A program made the translations under genes and the position numbers. The notes beneath the pieces are model-generated. The model did not search any database. It saw only the letters and a program-made list of their open reading frames with translations, and was not told the origin of the DNA. DNA of 64,000 nucleotides from Ochotona curzoniae (Eukaryota > Chordata > Mammalia > Lagomorpha > Ochotonidae). Shown here one piece after another: positions 24,366 to 35,815 of this stretch (position 1 is its first letter; the number at the start of each line of letters is the position of its first letter). The stretch lies in contig NW_024467121.1 of the NCBI RefSeq assembly GCF_017591425.1, forward strand, positions 17,000,707 through 17,064,706, read 5' to 3'.

Positions 24366-24953
24366 AAGGTGTGGGAGATTGCCCCTGGCTCTCTGTCTGC
24401 TTAGCCCATGTGGGAAGCTACAGGCACACGGCACATTGTCTCCCTGGGAGAATCCCCTGATAATGGTCTTGGCTAACCGAGACTTCAACCTGGCCTGTTC
24501 ACTGGGCAGTGGGCTGTACCCCAGCCTCTCTTCTCTGTCTTTGGACAAGCTGTGCTAGTAACTCTAGAAAGTTAAAAGCAACCCCTACTCTGTTCCTCAG
24601 CCGCATATGATGAATATGCCCTGGGCCATAGCTTTCACCTTGGGTGCTAGTGTTCGCACAGACTCAAATCTTGGCTCTCCTGCCCATGGCTTGAGACGCA
24701 GCTTTTACTCATGTATGCAGAATGTGATTTGTGATTGGATGGTCCAGACAGGCATTGCTATTAGCCATTCACAATAATCCCTGGATGGCATATGGTTGGG
24801 ACTGCCTTTCTACAGCCCCCCTTTTCCCCTACATAAGAGTGTAAGAGCTCCCTCGTAAATGAACATCCCTCACTAGTTTGTTGGTTCTTGCCACAGAAGA
24901 GCATCCGTCAGTGGGCCCGGGGCCTGCTGATCAGGAAAACCCCGAGACAAAGG
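24366..24953 (+). mobile_element. candidate solo ERV LTR (580 bp) with 4-bp target duplication
   Basis: The proposed LTR is 24370-24949. It begins TGTGGGAGATTGCC and ends ACCCCGAGACA, giving TG...CA (TGT...ACA) ends. The bases just outside are AAGG on both sides (24366-24369 and 24950-24953), the 4-bp duplication typical of class I (gammaretrovirus-like) ERVs. Inside are an inverted CCAAT-like GATTGG, a TATA-like CCCCTACATAAGAG, and CTCCCTCGTAAATGAAC, which looks like a decayed AATAAA poly(A) signal. A GC-rich U5-like end follows. No gag, pol or env sequence flanks it, so it would be a solo LTR left by recombination. A 4-bp match can occur by chance, so the boundaries are inference. Confidence 0.55.
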
Positions 24954-25514
24954 TACAAAAGAGCTTTCTTTGCTACTTGATTTCTCAACAAGAATTGTCA
25001 TGACCATATTAAGGGTAATGGAGATAAACTCAATAGATAACATGACCCAAAGATCCTAATGGAGATTATTAGGATGCTTGCTCACAAAACATGCGACATC
25101 TTTTGGATGCTAGATATCTCACAGGACAAACATGTCTGTGTATATCTCTGATATAGATGACATATGGATAGGCAGATACATCATCAGTGAATATCTGGGA
25201 GCATTTTAGATACTTATACTTAGGCTATTTGCATTTCTAATAGTGGAGATTCTTCAAATGTTCTCATATCCATTAAACTTCAACTTTTATTGATTTAACA
25301 ACCAGAAGCTGGCAGGTCCCCAGAATATCGAAGCATGTTACTGTGGTGCTGCATATACTTAACAGCATGTTGCTGCAGAGCTTGTGAAATCTTTTACGTT
25401 TCATGTAAAATCAGTATCAGAAATTCCTTTAACACTTACCCCTAAGCTTATCATATCTTGGGCTGTAAATAGAATCAGGGATGGGTGTATCATGAGCCCA
25501 CTCAATCTCTAGTC
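24954..25514. other. unique sequence
   Basis: About 560 bp after the candidate LTR. It contains no retroviral primer-binding site or coding remnant that I can see. Confidence 0.45.
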
Positions 25515-25640
25515 AGCACTCATTCATATAACAGATATTTGTTGAGCAGTCTTCATTAACAATATAAAGAAAGCGTTGCCTCCATCGACACAGAGCTGAC
25601 AGTCTAGGCACCACAGTACCAGCAGTCAAGATGTACAGGA
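25515..25640 (-). repeat. L2 LINE 3' fragment, antisense
   Basis: CATTCATATAACAGATATTTG, TTGAGCAGTCTTCATTAAC and CACAGAGCTGACAGTCTAG follow the antisense L2 order (ATTCAACAAATATTTATTGAGC ... GGAGCTTACATTCTAG). Confidence 0.65.
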
Positions 25641-26629
25641 GGGAGAGAGATAGGGTTCCAGGTCTATAGCCCAGGAGTGACCACTAATTCCTACTTGGTA
25701 ATTTAAATATGTAATCTGTAATTGTGTGGATCCCACAAAATAGGAGTATCCAACCATCATCAATGGAAATACCTATTTCCATTCCAAGAACTTCAGCCAG
25801 CAACATTTCTGCATCTCCCCCCCCCCCACCGCCACCACCAAATTGAAAGGAATATTAGAATGGATAGGAATTGTGTAGACATTTTCTCTCAAGCTAAACA
25901 TGTTTTGCAGAGGTCAGAGTTCATCATAGAAGTTTGAAAGGTTATATTCCTTCTGGGTGTGTGCACAAGTATATAGGTCTCTCTGTATGCCTACATCATT
26001 TCCTAAGTGGAAATGACCTAGGAGAGCCTCATGTAGGATGGACAGAGATGCACAGACACTTTGATAAACGTCCATTGCTCATTGACACAAGATTAATGTC
26101 CTAGAAATGTGGCTGGCTTTACCTCATAAAAAAGCAAATACATTGAAAGCTTTCCATGGTTTCTTCAGAGATTTTACTACCAAATGTATCTAGAGAATAG
26201 TAGTTAGAAGTGATAGCATTTCTCTTACTGACATCTTCAGGAAAGAGAGAGAGATTTGAGTATTATCTTGTCTTTTCTTATACAATACTATTTAAATGGT
26301 ACTTCACACACTGAATATGGGAGCATATGATTTTGACCTAATAAGTCACCAGAAAGTTTTGAAACTTTGGATGGAACTGACAGGCTTTGTTTAGAAATAA
26401 ATTTTGTATGGTTCTTTAGGAAAACCAACAATATCTGCCACTTATTTATTTGAGAGAAGCCTAAAAACATACAATATGCATTGTGAATGCATATTATGTT
26501 GGTGTGTATGCATTTAATTGTTACATGAGTACATATTTACATTTCTGATAATGCCACTACTTAAGTCTTAATATCTAGGGCCATTAGCTTCTGATATATT
26601 TGTTTTCATTATATATCCCATATACTTAT
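25641..26629. other. unique sequence with C-rich tract
   Basis: Contains a C-run and CCACCGCCACCACC tract at 25817-25840. Otherwise AT-rich and unassigned. No gene recognised. Confidence 0.45.
25817..25840. repeat. C-rich / (CCA)n tract
   Basis: Eleven C in a row followed by CCACCGCCACCACCA-like triplets. Confidence 0.85.
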
Positions 26630-27300
26630 GGGAAGCAATGTGACATGTTTTATGGTGCCTAATGTCATCTAGGTTCACCCATATTGTCACAAATACCAAG
26701 ATTTACTTATTTTCTAAGGTTGAGTGGTGTTCTATTTTGTATGTGACATATTTTTTTAAAATATTCTTGGAAAATTCATATAGTAAGAAAACTATCCATG
26801 GATACCCATTTTTTCTGCCAAAATAAATTTCAATTTCAATTCCATTTTGCATCAACTTTTTGAAGTGCCCTTAATATTTTCAACACTTTTGTTATCATCT
26901 ATTCACAGGTCCATGATTAGTTCAACCCAAATTTGACTTTGGTGAATAATGCTGCAATGAACATGAGAATGTCGATACATTTTAGACATCCTGATTTCAT
27001 TTCCTTCATATAAAAACATATGAAGGAAATTTCTGAATCATATCGTTTCTATCTTTAGTACCTTGAGAAAACTTCCTGTTGTATTCCATAATGCCTAAAA
27101 TGTCTCTATTGCTTAATATCCCCATCAACAATGTTCAAAGATTCCCTTTTCTCTCTCCTCACTAACACTTGTTATCTTTTCTTGATAAAATTCGTTCAAA
27201 CAAGTAAGCGTTGCTATCTCCTTGTGGCTTTAACTTGTACTTCTCTGATGATGGCATATTAAGCATTTCTTAACTTATAGATGCTACTTAACACTTTAGA
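26630..27300 (-). mobile_element. old L1 (L1M-type) ORF2 3' end, antisense, interrupted
   Basis: On +: TAGGTTCACCCATATTGTCAC, AAGGTTGAGTGGTGTTCTATT, GTGAATAATGCTGCAATGAAC, CACTAACACTTGTTATCTTTT and TTGTGGCTTTAACTTGTAC. This is the reverse complement of the ORF2 carboxy end and 3' UTR of an ancient L1. The match is broken at about 26752-26873 by an unrelated small element and then resumes. Stops and indels are frequent, so it is a dead copy. Confidence 0.8.
26752..26873. mobile_element. palindromic MITE-like element, copy A (nested in L1)
   Basis: The left part TTAAAATATTCTTGGAAAAT is roughly the reverse complement of the right part CATCAACTTTTTGAAGTGCC. The centre has ACTATCCATGGATACCC and TGCCAAAATAAATTTC. 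Two related copies are at 35182-35284 and 56719-56846. It fits a short non-autonomous DNA transposon with terminal inverted repeats; I do not recall a secure family name. Confidence 0.6.
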
Positions 27301-27679
27301 GGAAAATTAGCTTACTGGAACTGTTAGACCAAAAATACATCCTTTCCTCCTCCAATTCTCACTGAGAAGAGCTTGTAGAATCAAAAAAAAAAAAAAGAAA
27401 GAAAGAAAAAAACCTCACATGCAAAATAATGTTCTAATTAGAAACAATAGTGATTTAATCTATATGAATTCTCCTGAAGTTTACTTTTCTGGAATTAAAA
27501 CTTCAGAAAAAGTAACCTCACAAGCAGTGTTACAAAAAGAAAAAAGATATGGGCTTGACCTTTCTACCTTCCTAATAATTTCTTAGCATCTTCTGGCTGC
27601 TTTTATCTGCTGTTCATTAAGCTTCCCTCTGGCTGTGTTTGCCACCCTACAGATCCTGATGACTTCTAAATGGGTCCCT
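27301..27679. other. unique sequence with A-rich tract
   Basis: About 380 bp with poly(A)/(GAAA)n at 27383-27412. No gene or repeat family recognised. Confidence 0.5.
27383..27412. repeat. poly(A)/(GAAA)n tract
   Basis: Fourteen A, then GAAAGAAAGAAAAAAA. Could be the A-tail of a decayed retroposon, but no body is recognisable upstream. Confidence 0.85.
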
Positions 27680-27790
27680 AGGACACATATATCCCAACTG
27701 CCAAATGGAACTTCTCCATCTGGATGGTGAACAGGCTTCTACAACTCCACATTCTGAGCCCATCACCTACCAACCCTAACCTCTGCCACT
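27680..27790 (+). repeat. possible L2 fragment
   Basis: TCCCAACTGCCAAATGGAAC, TTCTCCATCTGGATGGTGAA and CAGGCTTCTACAACTCC resemble L2 text (CCAACTGCCTACTGGACATC TCCACTTGGATGTCC). Short and diverged. Confidence 0.4.
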
Positions 27791-29729
27791 CTGAAATCTT
27801 TTATTGAACAGTTTTCAATTAAAGAATGGCTTTCATAAATGCTGCAAAAGGAATATTGTATAGAAGGCAAGCATTTCTTTCTACATAAACTGAGACTTAA
27901 GTCAGGTGGAGACATCATAGGCTAATCAAACTCTTGGGAGCTGAGCTTTAGGGCATCAGAACAAAGAAGCAAACCCTTGCCTTGGACTGAAGAATGCTGT
28001 GTGAAACTTATGTCACAGTTATTGAAGCCATTTGTGGAATGTTATTTTGAGCCATTCAATTAAAATATTATAATTTCATTATAAGAGGAAAAAAAAGATA
28101 CCCAGATATATTTCTTTGCACATACATTTACACAGAAGTAATACAGGTTAACACCTGATAAAACTTTCTTCAACTACTACATTATTCAAATGATAGCACA
28201 CACTCTGAAATTGTGAAACTGACCTATTCCTAGTTAACCAGGCTGTAAGGTAAAATAATGAATTAATACATGTTGTTCATTTTAAAGACACTTCTCACAT
28301 GGAATTTATTTAACTCTTCCAGCTAATTCCAATACCTGAGTTCTTTTAAATGATCCTCATATTTCTGTTTGAAGTCTACCCCACATGGTTGGGACCCAGG
28401 GAGTTTTTAACACTGATTGAGAAAAACAGTCACTATTTCTAATAAATGACAATAGTTCTTTTCAAGAGGAAAAGTCCTGTTCTTCTCCAGAGTCTTGAAT
28501 ATTCTCTGGAATAAGTGCATGGACAAGGCCACAATTAAATGAGGAGTCCCTGGTGCTAGTCCTGAATGACTGACATTTCTTTGCCTTGTTTCAATAGTCC
28601 TCATTCTAGAAAAGCTTTCAGGGAAGATAACAGATTGACTCATTGAAATGTGTGGGATTTTGCCAATGATTACCTCCTGCAGGCCCCACAGAAGTGAAAG
28701 GACTGACTCAAAATCACAGCATTCATTAAGTGAACATCCTAACACCAAACCAGCTCACCTAAGTTAACTTCGATTCATGGATGGCTAAAGTTTCTGATGT
28801 GAAATGTATTTCTTATTATTTGTCACAAAAGAAAATGTACAAGGAATGATAAAAGGAGCTCTACAAGCTTTCTGGGAGCAGATGGTGAGAAATCAAAAGA
28901 CATGGGCAGCAAGAGGTGTGGATTACCTGGAGGGCAGCTGGGAGACCTGAGGGCCTAGAGAGGAGACCCTGGGACAGCAGACATCTTTGGCCTTTTTCAC
29001 TGTTATGCTGGCAGCCAGCTGACATTGACATTTAATGTTCTTCTGGAAGGCAAACTTTGAAACAAACAGTGTCTACATAACAAGGGGGAATTCTCCATCT
29101 TATAAAATTGACTCTTGAGGTTAAGACATTGATATGCTTATCTAATCCCCTCTCCCTGAACTTAGCTGTAAGAAGTCCCATATCTCCTACCTCTCTGGAG
29201 TCTTGCTGCAAATGTAGCCTGAGCCATCACCCAGTTGACGCTCAATCTGTGCCTTTGGGATCCATCTCCCTTTATTTACTGAGGGGCGATAGTTACCATG
29301 GCGCTCACAATCCTAAAAAGACTTGTTGTGCTTTTGTGTGCTGCAATATTTAAGATCCTTTATCACCAAAATAAATTAAACAAGAATGCTTACCATTCAG
29401 TAATGGTTTGGGGGGACTTAGAAGAGTATTTTCTTTTATTTTTAACAGAAAGATTTGCCCTCAAAAACTTTATCATTATTATTATTAGTTTTATTTTGAC
29501 ACTAGTACTCACCCTGGAGTAGCTATCATAGCATAGCCAAGGATGGTAATTGTATGAAGAATTGATTTTTATTTCATCTAATAAAAAGCAGCTCTTATTA
29601 TTTTTACAAATTATCCATAATTACAATTGTCTGGAGAATGTCTTATCAGCCTGAGTGGGAAAGAAATAAGCTTCGTGTACAATAGTACTTGCTCATCTAT
29701 GATTTAAATTTGTATGCTCATTAATGGCA

Positions 29730-29743
29730 ATGCAAATTAGCAT
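29730..29743. promoter_or_regulatory. candidate POU-factor palindrome
   Basis: ATGCAAATTAGCAT joins a perfect octamer (ATGCAAAT) and an inverted octamer-like ATGCTAAT, overlapping at the centre. It lies in repeat-free sequence with further homeodomain-type TTAATG. POU proteins such as OCT factors bind ATGCAAAT. Function here is inferred from motif only. Confidence 0.35.
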
Positions 29744-30992
29744 TATAGGAAATTTAGCCCATGTCACTCTCCTGGGCAGTCTAATACTGTTCATGAATGA
29801 TCTTCAACAGACACATCATGGATCTCTGCCCTGTAACATTCAGATGGTTGCACAGCAGGTTTGGCAAGTTCTTTTTAGTGGGTGGAAAATCAGTGATTAT
29901 CCCATAAAATATTAAGCAACTTTCATACCCTTTTTTTCATGCTGCAGTTGCAGTTTCGAATATTAGTGAACTATGTGTTATTTATACTTTAGAATGAGTT
30001 ATTTTTATGAACAAGTCATCTAGCCACATGTACACTGGCTCCATGGTAGATGGTTGAGAGTGATGAAATTTTTCTGTGTCCTAGTCAGAACCCGGCAGAA
30101 TCCTAGCACATGGACAATGTAGGAGCAGAGAGGTGTGGTGCATGATCTCACCCCTCATACTGCTTACAGGGGACACTGCTGTAACAAAGCACAAGAGAAA
30201 AGCACAGCAAAGATAGGGAACCAAAGTTCTAAGTAACATGGGAGCCTTTGCAACAATGATCCAAAGACCTCAAATATTTAATGAAAATTGTTCATTCTTA
30301 TGCTTAAATTCAAGGAAGAGAGGAGAGTCTGACAGAAATGTGAAGAAAAAGGATAGGACTTAATACAACAGACCAAAGAAGAGAAATACTAGAAGGGCTG
30401 TCTCTTTGGATTTTTCTTTGCCTCTCTGTATGGTGTCTCTATCTCCAAAACGAGGAGCAAGACCTCTTCTAGGATGAGAGTCTTATGAGCTGTTATCAGC
30501 CACAGGTAGGTCAGACAATTCTTTATGGCCTGCTCTTAGACAAAAGTCAGGGAAAGTTTGCGCTAATATTTTTAAGTTTTATGACTTGCTTTGTGTAAAG
30601 AGATTTTTATTTCTAAGACCTACCTCAGTGAAGAGGAATTCTGGCTTCTGAGACTCACTTAAGTGAAGAATGAGGGGTGAAAGAGAAAAGCAATCAAAGG
30701 TCAAAGACCTTGGCACTGAAATATTTCAATGTCATTTAATTCAAAGTACTTAGCATGCCAAACCACCATGTTTTAGGGTATTGTTTTTGAACCCTAACAA
30801 CTGACAGTAGCTGTGACTTTGAAAAGACTCTAACAAGGTATTATCCTTTCCAAACTTGGCTTAATTTAGGACCTATACTCTCAAGAGAATGGCCAAGGTA
30901 TATACAAAACTAAACACATTCTAGGGCTACGATGCATAAATGAGAGATGAGAGGGATTTTAACTGCCTCTGTTCACCTTCTTCCCAACCCCT

Positions 30993-30994
<2 letters not shown>

Positions 30995-31032
<38 letters not shown>
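30995..31032. repeat. (AC)19 microsatellite
   Basis: A pure AC dinucleotide run of 38 bp. Confidence 0.97.
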
Positions 31033-31034
<2 letters not shown>

Positions 31035-31724
31035 AGTCCTGGAAGACAGTTACTTTGGCATTGTGGTAGCCCTCTCTACTCTGTAGAATACGAACACAGG
31101 AAGAGGGGAGCCAAAGCAGGAAGTGCCAATCTCAATTGATATTCACCTCTCAATATTGATACCTGATCACCTACAAAGTTGTTTGAAAACAGTGAGTGCT
31201 GAGATGAATTGGGATGGTTGAAAGAGGAAAGGGTTCTAACGCAGTTAATACAGCATACTATTCACTAATTCTTATTAAAAACTATTTTCAGTGTTGAATT
31301 GATACTGTTCTTCTAGCCCACATGCAGAGCACAATAGTCTTTTTCATGTCAGATCTTTAAATTACACAGGAGTAGACCAGAGGGTGGACCTACACCTGCA
31401 GCTGATGACTGCTCACAGCATTTCTAAATGCAAAATAGCTAATTAAGATGATGGTCAAGTGGTAGTTTTCAGCTGATATTAGCACATAAAATCATGGTTG
31501 TGTCTCTATCTGCTTTTACCCTGTACAGTATCAGCAAACTAAAAACGAATGTTTAGTTTCAAAACCAGGTCTTACCCAAAAAATTAAGTTAGGCTCATAT
31601 AAAGAAATGGATTTCAATTGACACTCGCTAAGGTCCAATGTCATTTCAGTCTGTATGGATTTTTCTTTTAAAATACAATCTTTCAGGTGGAATCTAAGAA
31701 CCACATTCAGCAAAGTCAACTACA

Positions 31725-32064
31725 ATTTTTTTAAAGGTTGGCTGGCCTGCTTGAAAGCAGAGTTACAGAGAAAGAAAGAGGCAGAGATAGAGAGAAAGAA
31801 GTTTTACATGCAATGGTTCACTCCCAAAATGACACTAATGACCTAGAATGAGACAGGACAAAGTCAGATGCAAAGTACTCCATCAAGGTCTCCCCCATAG
31901 GAGGCAGGGGACCAAGCGTTTGCTCATGTTCCATTGCTTTCCCAGGCACATTAGCATGAAGCAGGACTGAAAGTACAAGAGGCAGAATTCAAACTAGAGC
32001 TCTAATGCGATGCTGACTGTATAGATGGCAGTCTAACTCGCTCTGCCATGATGATTGCCTCACA
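31725..32064 (-). repeat. C-SINE, full length, older type, antisense
   Basis: On +: GAAAGCAGAGTTACAGAGAA, AGGTCTCCCCCATAGGAGG, ATTGCTTTCCCAGGCACATT, AGTCTAACTCGCTCTGCC. The GAAAGCAGAGTTACAGAG form is the rabbit-like older type. Confidence 0.85.
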
Positions 32065-32242
32065 GACAACTTTTAAGGCACAGATTACTGGATTGAACTC
32101 TGGACCTACTGGGTTAGTTTTCAAGAATATGCATTTAAATAGTGCACCAAGATGATTCTAACTAAAATTCAAAAATCCCCCTATGAAACAAAATAGAATA
32201 ACTTGATCATGGTCTTTTATTATCTTTGAAAACCATTTCAAT

Positions 32243-32558
32243 GGTTGGTCTTACTTATTTGAAAGGCAGTTGCAGAGACAGGAAAGAGAGATAGATTTTC
32301 CATCTACTGGTTCACTCACTCCCAGAATGGTCAGAGCAGCCAAGACTGAACCAAGTTTGGAGCTTCATATAGGCCTCCCACATGGGTGCATGGACCCAAA
32401 TGCTTGGTCCGTCTTCTACTGCTTTCCCAGATACATAACAAGGGCGTTGCAGTGGAAGTGTGGAAGTTGAGCAGTAACAACACAAACCAGCACGCATATG
32501 GGCTGCCCGTTTTGCAACTGGCAGCTTTTTCTGCTACACCACAATGCTGGCCTGGATT
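32243..32558 (-). repeat. C-SINE, older type, antisense
   Basis: On +: TTATTTGAAAGGCAGTTGCAG, CCATCTACTGGTTCACTCAC, GGCCTCCCACATGGGTGC, CTGCTTTCCCAGATACATAAC and CTACACCACAATGCTGGCC. Same orientation as the copy 180 bp upstream. Confidence 0.88.
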
Positions 32559-34584
32559 GTAGTATCTCTCTGATGATGAAAGAATCAGGTATTTATTAAA
32601 TTATTCACAGGACACAGTCCTATGAAAGAGAAACAGTGTAGCCAGACCATAATATCTAGCTACACTTTACAGATTCTGACACATCCTATTCTGAATTCCT
32701 CATTCTGAATTGTTCTCTCTGTCATTTCTGAATTCCCCACACTGAGCTGATGCTGCCCATTCTATTGGTCACTAGGCAAGGCCCATAATTTAGTTAAGAT
32801 TATGGTGTCCCTGTCTGGAAAATGTACAGTAGTAGATGTCCTCAAAATCAACCATTTTCTAACTTTTGCTTTAGAAATTTTGAATCACAGTTAATTGGAA
32901 TTCCATCATTCTTAGAAGTGAAACAAGGCATACTCTCTGATATTACTTAGCACAAGTTAGTCCCAAGGCATCTTGGGAGAGTTGGGAAACCCTAGTAGTT
33001 ATGTGTACTCTATAAGGAAAGCATTGACTGGGCATATGAAGAGCCTTAAGTGAACAGGAACAGGGCTGAGGTGAAGCAAGTAAATAACATCTTAAGTTAC
33101 ATGAGTTTGCCCTATAATCATGGCAGCATAAAAATACTCAATATCTTTTCTACCATCTCTTGTCACCAAAAGACTTGCAAAGGACTGTGCTGGACAGTCG
33201 TCCCAACAAGGTCCAGGTGACACTACCGTGAAGCTCTTTGGCCACAAGTCTAGAAAGCCTTTAGTAATAATTTGTTTGAACGTTTAATTAAAATTTAAAC
33301 CTCACATCTGCTTGAAAAACATATCAGCAGAGAAAGAAATGCTTGTTCTTGGAATGGTGACTGACAGGAAGGGACAGATTGACTTGGCATATATGTAGAG
33401 CTCATTAATCTTCTTCAAGTACATTCCGGGAAAACGTGGAGTTCTCTGCACAAGCTGTTATCAAAACAGCACTTTCATTTGCACAGTTGGACTCCTAACA
33501 GTTTGAGTGGAAGCCACAAGTTGAAAGAGGGAGGCAAAATCCACTGGGCTGAGGTTTTTTTGTTTGTTTGCTTGTTTGTTTGTTTTACTATACAGTCTAA
33601 TTTTGAGAACATCACATGCTTGTTAAATATCACTACCTTGTTCTAGTTGCTACAATCTTACTATCTACACAGTGCATATAATTAACTGTCACTCAGTCTT
33701 ATGTATCACTTGTTTAATCTCGGTCTTTGTTAGTGAGTTTGTATCTCCATTAGGCATTATATCTTTGTCTTTCAAAAGAAAGCTCATTTTCTCACCAGAG
33801 ACCTGGGAGCTTTCACAGCTCCCTTCCATATTTTTTATTGCAAGCTATGATGATACTAGAAGAAAAATGATGAAAAAAATGGAACATCATTTCCTTAAAG
33901 AAATAGATCAGTCAAAATAAAACATAAATGTACACCAACCACCCATAAGAAGACACTGTCCAGACGTTAGTGGGAGGTTTGAGATGAAGAGAATTTTCAG
34001 GAACTTAGCATTTCCGTCTTTGTTCTCTGTCTAAATGCTGCCTCTGCACATTTAAATCTGTCTTGTCACAGAATGCTGGGTTTGTAGCTGAGAAGAAATA
34101 GTGCAGATGGCTGAATTATCCTCACTTGTTTGAAACCATGACAACTTACCATAATATAGCTTTAAACACCTGAAATTAATTGGAAAGAGTATATTTAAAT
34201 GTGGAGAGCATGATTTAAAGTATGGCCTTAAACACAGGGACATGTTTGGATTTTAGGTTGTCACTTATTACTTTGCCTTTAAATGTTGATCAGTCTTTGT
34301 TTTGTCTTATAATGAAGTTTTTTTCCCCCCTTTTGGAGACTGAGGAAAAAGAGGACGCAATAATCAAAGAGCATAAATTTAATAAGGATTGTCATGATTT
34401 TTTTAAAAAAATAAGCACGAATCAACCTTTTAGCGATCCTTCTGTAAAAATCATCATGACTAATATGTTTTAATAACTGCTTTCAGTCATTAAGTTTTTA
34501 CAATGGTTCTTCCTAACTTTATTATAGGTCATTCAAAAACTGTCTGTTTTATCTCTTTAACCTCAGAGTAACATATAAAGTAGC
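32559..34584. other. unique sequence, 2 kb
   Basis: No gene recognised. TTCTGAATT occurs three times in 50 bp at about 32691-32735, and a (TTTG)n lies at 33555-33586. A motif-bearing block at about 34190-34480 holds ATCAAAG (TCF/LEF-like, 34363-34369) and an imperfect inverted repeat. Confidence 0.4.
33555..33586. repeat. (TTTG)n simple repeat
   Basis: Six TTTG-type units with one C interruption. Confidence 0.9.
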
Positions 34585-34665
34585 CTAGTGTAGAGGAATC
34601 AGACAAACTCTGGTTTGAATCTTCCCTCTAGAGCTGACAAGCTACGAGGCCTTGGGCCAATGCCA
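34585..34665 (+). repeat. MIR SINE fragment
   Basis: AATCAGACAAACTCTGGTTTG, AATCTTCCCTCTAGAGCTGAC and ACGAGGCCTTGGGCCAATG resemble the MIR head (CCTGGGTTCGAATCCCGGCT ... TGACCTTGGGCAAG). Confidence 0.6.
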
Positions 34666-34814
34666 GTAATGTGACTGCTCACAGATGACAGATGTGCAAA
34701 TGAGAGTGAAAGGGAAAGAGATAATGGGACAAAGTCTATGTACCGCAGGAAGATCTCTCTTGGGAAACAAGCAAGAAGAGGGTGCTTTGAAAAGTTCTTC
34801 AAAAGAGTTGAAAT

Positions 34815-35120
34815 AAGGCCAAACTTTTGGTGCAGAAGTTAAACTGCCACTGTTAACCCATATTATATTCCTGGATTGAAATCCCAGCTCTGCTTCTGGT
34901 TCCAGCTTCCTGCTAATATGCATGTCGGGAGGCGTCTAGGTGATTGTGAACATATTTGAGCACCACCCACATGAGAGGCCTAGATTTGATTCCTACCTCC
35001 CAGTTTTAATGTGGCCCAGGCTTGTCTGTCAAGGACATTGGGGTATGAACTACCAGGTAGGAGATCTCTCATTCTCTCTGCCTCTCTCTGCATTTCAAAT
35101 AAAAATAAATAACAATTTTT
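34815..35120 (+). repeat. C-SINE, older type
   Basis: GGCCAAACTTTTGGTGCAGAAG head, CACCCACATGAGAGGCCTAG, GTGGCCCAGGCTTGTCTGTC, CT-rich tract and tail GCATTTCAAATAAAAATAAA. Strongly diverged. Confidence 0.8.
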
Positions 35121-35181
35121 CAAGGGAATTGAATTACAATGTTTTTATGGTACAAGAGTTTTGAAATCCAAGCATATGAAT

Positions 35182-35284
35182 GGTCTTCAAAAATATAGAA
35201 AATATGTATTATGAAAAAATGTTAAAGCAAAATAAGTATTTTTAAATTTAATTTTCAATGAGCTTTTGAAGTATGTTCTTATAA
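35182..35284. mobile_element. palindromic MITE-like element, copy B (internally deleted)
   Basis: GGTCTTCAAAAATATAGAAA, TATGTATTATGAAAAAATG and TTCAATGAGCTTTTGAAGTA match copy A in the same orientation, but the GCATGGATTTC-type centre is missing. A GTTTTGAAATCCAAGCATATG just upstream (35157-35178) resembles the missing centre in reverse and may be a second fragment. Confidence 0.5.
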
Positions 35285-35589
35285 CAAGGTCAAGATAAAC
35301 TGAGTGTGAGAAGCTAGTAGACTATCCAGGAAAAGGTATATGATGAGTAACAGAGAACTGGGATCTTGAAGAGAGAGGAAGTGTGCAAAGATACACACTT
35401 CGAAAGCACTGGCAGGTAACACTTGTGAAGGTAAACAAGATCCCGAAAGAAGAGTACAGAGGAAAAGGTCAGTGTAAGTTTATCTTTAGGAAATTTGAAG
35501 ATCATTCCACAATAAAAGCAGAGAGAGGACAATCTGGAAATATGAAGAAAATGAAGATAATACCATCTTTCAGTATTTCGACTTGGAGA
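35285..35589. other. unassigned, possibly L2-derived
   Basis: About 300 bp of purine-rich sequence. It may be upstream continuation of the antisense L2 that follows, but I cannot match landmarks. Confidence 0.3.
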
Positions 35590-35815
35590 AAATAGAGCCC
35601 GGGAGCAAATGCTTTTAGCATGACCCAAAAGGATCAAGACAGGGATCTAAAAAGCAATTGTCTGTGACTCTGAGGAAGTACTCTCCATAACGCAGTAGAG
35701 ATGGAAGCCAGATTCAAAGGTTAAGAGGACATGTAATAAGGAAGAGCAGATACTAAGTATAGAAACGCTTCTAAGAAGTTTAGGATAAAAAGAGGGGTGA
35801 AAATAGCACTGTGAT
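35590..35815 (-). mobile_element. L2 LINE fragment, antisense
   Basis: GATGGAAGCCAGATTCAAAGG, AGAGCAGATACTAAGTATAG and ACGCTTCTAAGAAGTTTAGG follow the antisense L2 text (GGAAGCCAGATTGCAATGGG ... CTCTTTCAAGAAGTTTGGC). Confidence 0.6.

Larger units (their letters stand above)
27791..31724. other. unique sequence, 3.9 kb
   Basis: No gene and no SINE. It holds an enhancer-like block at about 29600-29930 with a POU-type palindrome and a (AC)n at 30995-31032. A 113-codon antisense frame at 28407-28748 encodes no domain I recognise. Confidence 0.45.

Noticed and set aside
28407..28748. 113-codon antisense frame
   Set aside because: No known domain; possibly part of an old repeat I could not identify.
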